Shown: positions 1-7,183 of the stretch, one piece after another | Layout of the letters: each line of letters starts with the position of its first letter | How positions within the stretch are numbered: the first letter of the stretch is position 1 | Assembly: GCF_900182665.1 (NCBI RefSeq) | Contig: NZ_FXTL01000010.1 | Coordinates: 42,757 to 106,756 of the forward strand | Length of the DNA stretch: 64,000 bases | Source: Propioniciclava tarda | GTDB taxonomy: Bacteria > Actinomycetota > Actinomycetes > Propionibacteriales > Propionibacteriaceae | Reading direction: 5' to 3' | The notes under the pieces: generated by a model | The model's database searches: none | The model's input: only the letters and a program-made list of their open reading frames with translations | What the model was told of the DNA's origin: nothing | Translations under genes and position numbers: made by a program

Positions 1-2221
1 CGGTCGGGACGAACCAGCGGCGCACATCCTCTTGGCCGGCCTCGGAGCCCAGCGCCCGCCGGGCCTCGTCGCCATAGGCATAAGAGCAGCCCGTCATGAT
101 CGAGACGATCTTGATGACCTGCTCATGGAAGACCACCACGCCGGCGGTCTCGGCGAGCGCGGGGATCAGATCGGGGTGCAGGTAGCGAGGGACATCCCAG
201 CCGTTGCGGGCGCTCAGGAACGGGGTCACCATCTCGGACTTCACCGGGCCCGGACGGAACAGCGAAATGTCGATGACGATGTCGGTGAAGTCTCGCGGGC
301 CGAACTTGCCGACCAGCTCGCGCTGCCCCGGCGACTCGATCTGGAAGCAGCCGAGGGTCTCGGCGCGCCCGATCATCTCGTAGACACTCTCGTCGTCGAA
401 CGGGGCGAGGGCGTCCAGGTCGATGCGCTCCCCAGTCGTGCGCTCGACCTCGTCGACGGCGTGGGCCATCGATGACTGCATGCGAATGCCCAGCACGTCG
501 AGCTTGAGCAGTCCGATGTCCTCCACGTCGGTCTTGTCGAACTGGCTCATCGGGTAGTCGCCGAAGGAGCGTTCGACGGGCGTCCGGTCGAGCAGGGACG
601 CGTCGCTCAGCAGGACGCCGCACGGGTGCAGCGCGACGTGCCGCGGCAGGCCGTCGAGGCGTTCGACCAGTTCAAAGAGCACCTGTAATTGCTTGTCGTT
701 GAGGTTGGCGGCGCGCAGTTCGGGCAGGTCACGCAGCGCATGGCGGGCGTCGCGGGCGCGGATGTGCGGGAACGACTTGGCGATGGCGTCGATGTCGCCA
801 GGCGGCAGGCTCATCGCGGCGCCGACGTCGCGGATGGCATGCCGGACGCGGTAGGTGTCCATCATCGCCACGCAGGCGACGCGCTCGGTGCCGAACGTGT
901 CGAAGATCATGTCGTAGATGTCGGTGCGCCGGGCGGACTCCACGTCGATGTCGATGTCGGGCAGGGCGCGCCGCAGGGGCGACAGGAAGCGCTCCATGAT
1001 CAGCCCGTAGCGGATCGGGTCGACCCCCGAGATGCCGAGCGCGTAGTTGACCAGGCTGCCCGCCCCGGAGCCGCGCGCGGCCACCCGGATGCCCTTGGCC
1101 TTGATGTCGTCGACCACCCTCGCGACGGTCAGGAAGTAGGACGCGAAGCCGAGTTTTCCGATCACCTCCAGTTCGACGTCGAGCCGCGCGAGCGCGGCAT
1201 CGTCAGGGACGCCGTAGCGCACGTTCAACCCGGCCTCGCAGCGGTGGCGCAGTTCGGTGAAGCCGTCGGCGGCGCCGAGGACCTCGAACTCGGGCAGGTG
1301 AATCTCGCCGAGCCCGACGTCCGCGGCCGGATCAAGCCGGCACCGGATCGCCAGGTCGCGGGTGGCGCCGAACAGCCGGGTCGCATCGCGGCGTCCGGAA
1401 AGGGCACAGACCTCCTCGGCCACGGCGATCATCTCTTTGCCCGACTTGAGATAGCCCTCGGCGTTGCGGCGATCGACGTTGCGGACGTCCAGCGGGACGA
1501 GGCGACGGGCGGCGTCCAGGACGTCGGCGGCGGGGGCGTCCGAGCGGGACGCCATGCGGACCGCGTTGGTGAGGACACCGGTGATGCCGTGGCGGTCGGC
1601 GAAGGCGAGCATGCGTCCGGCCAGGGACGCCGACCCCTGCCCATGGCCGGCGACCCGATGGTTGGTGACGCCGATAGCGAGCCGGTCGCGCGGGACGACG
1701 TCCAGCCATTCACGCAGCAGGGTCTCGGCGCGGTCGTCGGAACGCGCATCGAGCGCGCGACCGAGATCGGAATCAGGGCCCAGCATGACGACCAGGTCGT
1801 CGCCGTGGCGTCCGATCAACTCGCGGGTGACGCGCGGGCTGCCGCGCTCGCCGTCCGCGTGGGCCGCCGAGACCAGCCGGCACAGCGACGCCCAGCCGCG
1901 TCGGCTGGACGCCAGCGTGACGAGGCGTCCGATCATCGGGGACGCCTCGCGCGGCCCGGTGCCGACGATGGCGTGGGCGTCCGGGCGGCCCCGGATTCCG
2001 GCCGGACGCAGGGCGAGGTCGGCCCCGATCACCGGGGCGATGCCGGTCTCGGCGCAGGCCTTGGCGAACCGGATCGCCCCGTAGAGGCCGTCGCGGTCGG
2101 TGAGGGCGAGGGTGTCGGCCTCGGCGTCGACTGCCGCTCTGACCAGGGCCGACGGGTGCGACGCCCCGTACTGCAGCGAGTACCCGGACGCGACGCGCAG
2201 GTGCACGAAGGGGTCGCTCAT
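1..2221 (-). CDS. dnaE2: DnaE2-type error-prone DNA polymerase III alpha subunit (partial)
   Basis: C-family DNA polymerase alpha subunit; the C-terminus lies beyond the window edge and about 740 residues are visible. The N-terminal PHP domain (about 1-210) begins SDPFVHLRVASGYSLQYGAS and continues with LALTDRDGLYGAIRFA. The canonical metal-binding HxH is HLR here, so PHP proofreading is probably lost, as expected for error-prone enzymes. The polymerase core has RGSGAGSLVNYALG (about 380) and the catalytic aspartates in PDIDIDV (about 422). The start ATG overlaps the stop of the upstream HEPN-like gene, and the operon begins at an SOS box. The N-terminus resembles the actinobacterial DnaE found beside ImuB more than the replicative DnaE1. 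Expected role: translesion synthesis after DNA damage. No imuB or other Y-family gene is in this operon. Confidence 0.85.
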   Translation of the reverse strand, partial: MSDPFVHLRVASGYSLQYGASHPSALVRAAVDAEADTLALTDRDGLYGAIRFAKACAETGIAPVIGADLALRPAGIRGRPDAHAIVGTGPREASPMIGRLVTLASSRRGWASLCRLVSAAHADGERGSPRVTRELIGRHGDDLVVMLGPDSDLGRALDARSDDRAETLLREWLDVVPRDRLAIGVTNHRVAGHGQGSASLAGRMLAFADRHGITGVLTNAVRMASRSDAPAADVLDAARRLVPLDVRNVDRRNAEGYLKSGKEMIAVAEEVCALSGRRDATRLFGATRDLAIRCRLDPAADVGLGEIHLPEFEVLGAADGFTELRHRCEAGLNVRYGVPDDAALARLDVELEVIGKLGFASYFLTVARVVDDIKAKGIRVAARGSGAGSLVNYALGISGVDPIRYGLIMERFLSPLRRALPDIDIDVESARRTDIYDMIFDTFGTERVACVAMMDTYRVRHAIRDVGAAMSLPPGDIDAIAKSFPHIRARDARHALRDLPELRAANLNDKQLQVLFELVERLDGLPRHVALHPCGVLLSDASLLDRTPVERSFGDYPMSQFDKTDVEDIGLLKLDVLGIRMQSSMAHAVDEVERTTGERIDLDALAPFDDESVYEMIGRAETLGCFQIESPGQRELVGKFGPRDFTDIVIDISLFRPGPVKSEMVTPFLSARNGWDVPRYLHPDLIPALAETAGVVVFHEQVIKIVSIMTGCSYAYGDEARRALGSEAGQEDVRRWFVPT

Positions 2222-2622
2222 GAGGCAACCCCCGGCCTGGCCACCGCCACCGCCGGACGCCTCCGCCAGCCCAGATCGACGGCGCGGTGAAAGGCGCGCG
2301 CGTCGCGGACGAGATCGTCGGCTTCGCGCTCGCTGACCAGCGCGGACGCCCCCGCGGCCACGGTCTGGCGCTTGAGGTCGAGGGCCGCGAAGTATTCGGA
2401 CCACTCCCCCAGTTCGGGCGCCACCTCGGCGAGGACGGCCCACACGTTGCGGCGTCCACCATCGAGCGAATGCAGGGCACCCCGGCGGCGGGGGCGTCCG
2501 GACAACGCCTCAGCCGCGATCCGCAGCGCGGCGGCGTGGGCGAGCAGGTAGCGCTCGGCCGGACGCTCGGCGTACTCGGCGGCGTCCAGGGACGCGGCGA
2601 TCGGGTCGGTGAGGTCGGGCAT
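2218..2622 (-). CDS. SAV_6107-family HEPN-domain protein
   Basis: A 134-residue helical protein starting MPDLTDPIAASLDAAEYAER and containing RYLLAHAAALRIAAEAL and SEYFAALDLKR. It matches my memory of the actinobacterial SAV_6107-type HEPN family, often found near DnaE and Y-family polymerase genes. The molecular role is unknown. HEPN folds can be RNases or scaffolds, and I see no clear RxxxxH catalytic motif. Its ATG shares one base with the stop of the DUF6504 gene (TGATG), and its end overlaps the dnaE2 start by four bases, so the three are translationally coupled. A longer reading from 2961 is rejected because it would cover the DUF6504 gene in another frame. Confidence 0.7.
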   Translation of the reverse strand: MPDLTDPIAASLDAAEYAERPAERYLLAHAAALRIAAEALSGRPRRRGALHSLDGGRRNVWAVLAEVAPELGEWSEYFAALDLKRQTVAAGASALVSEREADDLVRDARAFHRAVDLGWRRRPAVAVARPGVAS

Positions 2623-2927
2623 CAGTCGAGCACCGCCCGCAGCCGCCAGTCGGGCTCGCCGGTGGCGGTCGTGGTGTGGGCGAGGTCGTAGACGCCCGGG
2701 AGCGACGAGCGTCCGGCCATTGCCACCACCCGCCAGACCTCGGCCTCGGCGAGGAGGTCGTCGCCGGGGCGCGTCCACCAGTCGGCGGTCTCGAACCACC
2801 GATTCTCGACTTCGAGGACCTTCCACAGGCGTCGACGCCAGACGAACTGGGCGGGGCCGACGTCGTCGCCGGAGGGGGTGTCCAGCCGCTCGGAGCGCAC
2901 CTCGATGGGCTCGTCGTATCGTCGCAT
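2622..2927 (-). CDS. DUF6504 family protein
   Basis: A 101-residue protein (MRRYDEPIEVRSERLD) rich in Trp and aromatic residues, with VWRRRLWKVLEVENRWFETADWW split over two short strands. DUF6504 proteins accompany or are fused to ImuB-type Y-family polymerases in actinobacteria. Here the gene is the first of an SOS operon that leads into dnaE2, without an imuB gene. GGAGGGG lies just upstream of the ATG, and the SOS box centre is about 32 bases upstream. Function unknown; an accessory role in the mutasome is inferred from context. Confidence 0.7.
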   Translation of the reverse strand: MRRYDEPIEVRSERLDTPSGDDVGPAQFVWRRRLWKVLEVENRWFETADWWTRPGDDLLAEAEVWRVVAMAGRSSLPGVYDLAHTTTATGEPDWRLRAVLD

Positions 2928-2951
2928 AGCGCCCCTCCGATCGACTCAGTA

Positions 2952-2967
2952 TCGAACACATGTTCGA
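2952..2967 (-). promoter_or_regulatory. LexA operator (SOS box)
   Basis: The sequence TCGAACACATGTTCGA is a perfect 6-4-6 palindrome matching the actinobacterial SOS box TCGAAC-N4-GTTCGA. It lies 25 bases upstream of the DUF6504 start codon, so LexA should repress the DUF6504-HEPN-dnaE2 operon until DNA damage. Confidence 0.9.
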
Positions 2968-3049
2968 TGGGAAGGATCACTATAGGAGGGGCCTCCGACA
3001 GTCCGTCAAGGTGGTCTCCTGACCCCGTGGATGACTCCTTCGGCAGTCG

Positions 3050-3148
3050 GCCCGGCGGGGAGAGTTCAGGGTGATTTACGAGATCCACGACGATCGAGTC
3101 GTTGTGCGGGTCATCACGATTCGACACCGGCGAGATGCCTACGTGTGA
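3050..3148 (+). pseudogene. RelE/ParE-family toxin, C-terminal remnant
   Basis: This frame reads ARRGEFRVIYEIHDDRV and then VVRVITIRHRRDAYV before TGA at 3146. It matches the last strands of RelE-type toxins (GEYRVIYEI...V...V.HRRDVY). In-frame stops at 3032 and 3020 and the absence of any recognisable N-terminal half or antitoxin show a decayed fragment. It lies inside a 325-base non-coding stretch (2968-3292), where I saw nothing else recognisable apart from the ribosome-binding site of the next gene. Confidence 0.65.
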
Positions 3149-3292
3149 CGGTCCATACCCAAACGCCGGACTAGCCCGACGGACGTGCGCCCCGTCACCT
3201 CGCGAGACCACGAGACGGTGATATACCAACCCTGACGGCCCACGCCACAAGCCCGGACCGCCTCCTACCCGCTCCGCGACCCGGAGGTCCGC

Positions 3293-4690
3293 ATGTCAGA
3301 CCAGCACGATCCCACCCTGCCCGACCACCTCGCCCCCTGGATCGCCAAGGGCCAAGAGCTAGCCGCCGCCGACGAGCGCGAGCGGGCCCGGATGCGGCAG
3401 ATGCGTTTCGACACCATCGCCGTCCACGGCCTCTACTCCGCCGAGGCCGCGCTGGCGAACGGCGGCAGCGTCATCGAGCCGGCGTTCCTGAGCCCCGCCC
3501 AGCACTTCCCCGACAGCGACGCCCTCGAGGCCGCGCTCGGCTACCTGATGCCCGCCTGGGGCTACACCCGCATCGCCAACCCGACGGTCGGCTACCTCGA
3601 AGAGACCCTCGCGCTGCTCGAGACCTACCAGACCGGACTCACCGCGTCCTGCGTCGTCACCGGCTCCGGCATGGCGGCCGTCGACATGGCCGTCAGCCCG
3701 TTCCTGGCCGTCGATCCGAGCCTGCCGCCGGCCAACGTCGTCGTGAGCGCCCGCTGCTACGGCGGCACCTTCCAGCTGTTCGCCGAGCGCTACGCCCGCG
3801 AGCGCGGCGTCGATGTGCGCTGGGTTCCCGATCCGCTCGATACCCACGCCTGGGCGGCCCGCATCGACGAGGGCACCCGCGTGGTCTACGGCGAGATGCC
3901 GTCCAACCCGTCGCTGTCGGTGTTCGACATCCCGGCCGTCGCGAAGCTCGCCCACGCCGCCGGCGTCCCGTTGATCGTCGACTCCACCGTCGCGACCCCG
4001 GCGCTGATGCGTCCGCTGGGCATGGGCGCCGACATCGTCATCCACTCGGTCAGCAAGTCGATCGCGTCGTCGGGCCTGGCGATCGCCGGCGCGCTCATCG
4101 CGCGTCACGGCCTCACCAGCCGCTTCGGCACCGACGACATGCGGGCCGACTTCGCCATGCACGTCAAGCTGCTGCCGATGCGCGATCACGGACCCGCGAT
4201 CAGCCCCTTCAACGCCCTCATGGCGCTCACCGATCTGCGGACGCTCCGCACCAAGATGGACGCCTGGAGCCGCAGTTCGCTGCGGATCGCCGAGTTCCTG
4301 GACGCCCACCCGGCCGTCACCCGCGTCCTCTACCCCGGCCTCCCCACGACGCCCGGGCACGATCTCGCGCAGGCGTCCATGTGGCTCGCCGATGGCGACG
4401 CGGACGGTCAGCCGGCGAATCGCTACGGCCACCTGCTCGCGTTCACGGTCGGCGACGACCAAGCCGCCGCCCGCCGCGCCTTCGACGGCTTGACGATCGT
4501 CCGTCGCGCCACCGATCTCGGACGCGTCAAGAGCATCGCCACCATTCCAGCGATCTCGACCCATCAGCAGCAGGGCGAGGCCGGACGCACCATCGCGAGC
4601 ATCCCGCCCAACCTGATCCGGCTGTCCGTGGGCGGAGAGCACACCGACGACCTGATCGAGGACCTCAACGCGGCCCTAGCGCGCGCCTGA
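3293..4690 (+). CDS. Cys/Met-metabolism PLP-dependent enzyme (trans-sulfuration family)
   Basis: A 465-residue fold-type I PLP enzyme of the cystathionine gamma-synthase / O-acetylhomoserine sulfhydrylase family. Seen: GYTRIANPTVGYLEETLALL near 90-110, VTGSGMAAVDMAV, the segment VDSTVATPALMRPLGMGADI, and the PLP lysine in HSVSKSIASSG (about 253). The N-terminus is about 40 residues longer than in typical members. The start follows a GGAGG site six bases upstream. Its 3' end overlaps the convergent GIY-YIG gene by 26 bases. The substrate cannot be fixed from sequence; sulfhydrylation or gamma/beta-elimination of a homoserine or cysteine derivative are the usual options. I saw no SAM or T-box riboswitch upstream. 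Confidence 0.8.
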   Translation: MSDQHDPTLPDHLAPWIAKGQELAAADERERARMRQMRFDTIAVHGLYSAEAALANGGSVIEPAFLSPAQHFPDSDALEAALGYLMPAWGYTRIANPTVGYLEETLALLETYQTGLTASCVVTGSGMAAVDMAVSPFLAVDPSLPPANVVVSARCYGGTFQLFAERYARERGVDVRWVPDPLDTHAWAARIDEGTRVVYGEMPSNPSLSVFDIPAVAKLAHAAGVPLIVDSTVATPALMRPLGMGADIVIHSVSKSIASSGLAIAGALIARHGLTSRFGTDDMRADFAMHVKLLPMRDHGPAISPFNALMALTDLRTLRTKMDAWSRSSLRIAEFLDAHPAVTRVLYPGLPTTPGHDLAQASMWLADGDADGQPANRYGHLLAFTVGDDQAAARRAFDGLTIVRRATDLGRVKSIATIPAISTHQQQGEAGRTIASIPPNLIRLSVGGEHTDDLIEDLNAALARA

Positions 4691-5591
4691 GCGCGGCGGC
4701 CAGCTCCGCGTTGCGGGCGGCGAAGTCGCGCCACTGCGGCGGCGTCCGATGGAGTTTGGACGCCGCCGCGTCGGCGTCCACCGCGGTCACCGACCAGCGG
4801 TCGAGGCGTCCGTCGGACGCCGTCAGCGAGAACAGGACGCCGTCGCTCCAGCCGTGGACGGCGAGGTCAGCGGGCGTGCAGCCCGTCACGCGCTGCGGAG
4901 CGATCAGCCAGTCGAGAGCGGCCAGCTCGGCCTGAATCCTGGACGCCGTCTCGAACGCCAGCCGCTCTGCCGCGGCCTCGCGCGCCTCGGTCAGCGCCGA
5001 GCGGACGCGAGCGGCGGCGTCCGAATCGCCCGACAGCAGCGACCGCAGGACGCCGCCGAACGCCTCGCGATCGCGAGGCGCCACCCCGCGCGCCTCGGCG
5101 AGCGATCGATCGGTGGCGTCCAGGTGGGTCCCGGTCAGGTGCAGCGGGCAGGCCCGCACCAGCCCCGACCAGGCCAGCTTGGCCGCGGTCGCGCCCAGGT
5201 AGGGGCCGAACGCGGGGGCGTCCGGCTCGGACCAGACCAGCACCAACCCCGGACGCCTCGGCCCGTCGTCCAGGACCAGCCAACACGGCACCTCCTGGCC
5301 ACCGCGGGTGCGGTTCCAGCGCGGTAGCGAGCGTTCGAGCAGGTTGCGCTCCAGCCAGGACGCCTCGTGCAGCGACGCGCACACGACCGCCTCGACGCCC
5401 ACGATCTGGCCCACCATGCGGCGCAGGTGCCGCCGTTCGCGCAGGTCGCCCCAATAGGAGCGCGTCCGCGAGCGCAGGTCGGTCGCCCGGCCCACATACA
5501 GGACACGCCCCGCGGCGTCCGTGAAGCGATAGACACCGGGCTCGGGCGGCAGCAGCCCGCAGGCAGTCCGAACCATCGACGTCACGGCCAC
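4665..5591 (-). CDS. GIY-YIG nuclease family protein, UvrC N-terminal-like
   Basis: A 308-residue protein with a GIY-YIG domain at the N-terminus (EPGVYRFTDAAGRVLYVGRATDLRSR, then ARYN-like RWNRTRG near 95). A UvrB/UvrC-type coiled motif follows near 200-230 (ALTEAREAAAERLAFETASRIQAELAALDWL). The C-terminal RNase-H-like endonuclease and helix-hairpin-helix of UvrC are absent, so it resembles the 3' incision half, as in Cho. Role inferred: alternative nucleotide-excision incision or another DNA-repair nicking step. An internal ATG five codons downstream is an alternative start. It is exceptionally rich in the GGACGCC/GGCGTCC word (about 14 copies by eye). Confidence 0.75.
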   Translation of the reverse strand: MAVTSMVRTACGLLPPEPGVYRFTDAAGRVLYVGRATDLRSRTRSYWGDLRERRHLRRMVGQIVGVEAVVCASLHEASWLERNLLERSLPRWNRTRGGQEVPCWLVLDDGPRRPGLVLVWSEPDAPAFGPYLGATAAKLAWSGLVRACPLHLTGTHLDATDRSLAEARGVAPRDREAFGGVLRSLLSGDSDAAARVRSALTEAREAAAERLAFETASRIQAELAALDWLIAPQRVTGCTPADLAVHGWSDGVLFSLTASDGRLDRWSVTAVDADAAASKLHRTPPQWRDFAARNAELAAALRRALGPR

Positions 5592-5621
5592 GAGTCAACC
5601 ACCTGAATCGGGGACGGATCG

Positions 5622-5645
5622 GGCTCGATATCGGTATTTCGAGCC
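5622..5645. promoter_or_regulatory. Inverted repeat in the GIY-YIG / hen1 divergent region
   Basis: GGCTCGA and TCGAGCC flank a 10-base AT-richer spacer. It lies 31 bases upstream of the minus-strand GIY-YIG gene and about 130 bases upstream of hen1, as an operator might. The spacing does not fit the SOS box. Function unknown. Confidence 0.35.
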
Positions 5646-5670
5646 TCGTCACGACCGGGAGGCCACGACG

Positions 5671-5708
5671 GGTGCGCTTTTGATTGGTAGTCCAACCAAA
5701 AGCGCACC
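5671..5708. repeat. Long near-perfect hairpin upstream of the RNA-repair operon
   Basis: A 17-base arm (starting GGTGCGCTTTTG) and its complement (ending CAAAAGCGCACC) are separated by a four-base TAGT loop, with one A:C mismatch. It is AT-richer than its surroundings, has no U-tract in either direction and lies 66 bases upstream of the hen1 start. It could be an operator or a remnant of a small mobile repeat. Confidence 0.7.
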
Positions 5709-5761
5709 TATCACTTCGCGGCAGGAATCGTAGGCGCTCAACCGGCTGGCGAGGCCTGGGT

Positions 5762-5767
5762 CACAAT
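5762..5767 (+). promoter_or_regulatory. -10 element of hen1, probable leaderless start
   Basis: CACAAT lies exactly six bases before the GTG of hen1, so transcription would start at or next to the start codon. No Shine-Dalgarno sequence is present. A -35 box is not obvious. Confidence 0.55.
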
Positions 5768-5773
5768 GGACCG

Positions 5774-7183
5774 GTGCTGCTGACGATCACCCTCGCCCCC
5801 CACACGGACGCCTATCCGGCGTCCGACCTGGGCTTTCTGCTGCACAAGCATCCCGACAGGGTGCAGACCATCGACGCCGGTAGCGGCACGGCGACCGTCT
5901 TCTACCCCGAGTCCTCCCCTGCGCGCGCGACGGCGGCGCTACTGCTGGAGGTCGATCCGATCGCGCTGGTCCGCGGCAAGAAGACTGGACCCGAGGCTTT
6001 CGCGCTCGGCCAGTACGTCAACGACCGCCCGTACGCCGCGAGCTCGCTGCTGGCCGTGGCGATCAAGCGCGCCTTCAGCACCGCGATGACCGGACGCTGC
6101 GACTCGCGGCCCGAGCTGGCGGCGTCCGAGCTGCCGCTGACGATCCACGTCCCGGCCTGCCCGGCCCGCCGCGGCGGCGCGGACCTCGTCCGGCGCCTGT
6201 TCGAGCCCCTCGGCTGGCAGGTGGACGCCGTCGCGCCCCCGCTCGCAGCGGGCCTCGACTGGGGTCCGGCCCCGTACGTCGACCTCACCCTCACCGGACG
6301 CCTCCGCCTCGCCGACGCCCTCAGCCACCTCTACGTGCTGCTGCCCGTGCTGGACGACGCCAAGCACTACTGGGTCGGCGCCGACGAGGTCGACAAACTC
6401 GTTCGCCGCGCCGAAGGCTGGCTCGCCTCCCATCCGGAGCGGGGTCTGATCACCGACCGCTACCTGGCGCACCGCCGGTCCTTCGTCTCGGACGCCGTCG
6501 CCCGGCTGGCCGCGCTCGACGACGCGAGCGACGACGAGGCCGCGCCTGCGGCGTCCGGCTGCGTCGTCGACGAACCGACCGACCGGACGCCGCTGCGTCA
6601 GCAGCGACTGGACGCCGTGCTGGCCGTCCTGCGCGCGGTCGGCGCTCGCCGAGTCGCGGATCTGGGCTGCGGCGAGGGCCTCTACCTGCGGGCGCTGCTG
6701 GACGATCCCATGTTCACCGAGGTCCTGGGCATCGACGTGTCCGCTCGCGAACTCGACAAGGCCGAACGTCGGCTGGAGCGCCTCAGCGACAGCCAGCGGG
6801 CCCGGGTGACGCTGCGGCAAGGCTCGCTGACGTACACCGATCCGGCGCTGGCGGCCTTCGATGCCCTGCTGCTGATCGAGGTGATCGAGCACGTCGAGTC
6901 CGACCGGCTGGCCTCGCTGGAGGCGTCGGTCTTTGGGGTCCGAGCCGCGCACGTGGTCGTGACAACGCCGAACGCCGAATACAACGCGATCTACGGGCTC
7001 GCGTCCGGCCAACTGCGCCACGCCGACCATCGCTTCGAGTGGACCCGCTCCGAGTTCGCCGACTGGGCTCACGGGGTCGCGGAGCGGCACGGTTACGCTG
7101 TCGAGTTCCGCGGCGTCGGCGAGGCCGACGACGACCTCGGGACGCCCACCCAGCTCGCCCTGTTCACGAGGGAGGCGTCATGA
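5774..7183 (+). CDS. hen1: Bacterial Hen1: 3'-terminal RNA ribose 2'-O-methyltransferase
   Basis: A 469-residue enzyme that methylates the 2'-OH of the terminal ribose at a broken RNA 3' end before Pnkp ligates it, protecting the repaired site from renewed cleavage. The N-terminal half (LLTITLAPHTDAYPASDLGFLLHKHP) is the bacterial Hen1 ligase-activating domain. The SAM-dependent methyltransferase begins near 290 (VADLGCGEGLYLRALL). The metal site EVIEHVE (about 365) and the downstream HADHRFEWTRSEF follow the Hen1 pattern E..EH...H. GTG at 5774 is chosen because homologues begin with LLTIT and a -10 box lies six bases upstream; a longer reading from 5684 would run through the hairpin. Its stop overlaps the pnkp ATG (ATGA). 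Confidence 0.9.
   Translation: MLLTITLAPHTDAYPASDLGFLLHKHPDRVQTIDAGSGTATVFYPESSPARATAALLLEVDPIALVRGKKTGPEAFALGQYVNDRPYAASSLLAVAIKRAFSTAMTGRCDSRPELAASELPLTIHVPACPARRGGADLVRRLFEPLGWQVDAVAPPLAAGLDWGPAPYVDLTLTGRLRLADALSHLYVLLPVLDDAKHYWVGADEVDKLVRRAEGWLASHPERGLITDRYLAHRRSFVSDAVARLAALDDASDDEAAPAASGCVVDEPTDRTPLRQQRLDAVLAVLRAVGARRVADLGCGEGLYLRALLDDPMFTEVLGIDVSARELDKAERRLERLSDSQRARVTLRQGSLTYTDPALAAFDALLLIEVIEHVESDRLASLEASVFGVRAAHVVVTTPNAEYNAIYGLASGQLRHADHRFEWTRSEFADWAHGVAERHGYAVEFRGVGEADDDLGTPTQLALFTREAS

Noticed and set aside
689..2290. Long plus-strand open frame opposite dnaE2
   Set aside because: It is antisense to a gene with clear DnaE motifs; the composition (Gly/Ala/Arg/Asp-rich) is typical of GC-rich shadow frames.
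2968..3292. SAM or T-box riboswitch before the trans-sulfuration gene
   Set aside because: No conserved core or specifier-like sequence seen; the region instead contains a RelE remnant.
3359..4642. Minus-strand open frame opposite the PLP enzyme
   Set aside because: No motif; shadow of a gene with clear PLP family features.
5622..5645. Second SOS box near the GIY-YIG gene
   Set aside because: The half-sites TCGA...TCGA are not TCGAAC/GTTCGA and the spacing is wrong.
7039..7179. Upstream start for pnkp
   Set aside because: Lies inside hen1; the ATG at 7180 forms a normal ATGA overlap and matches the family N-terminus.
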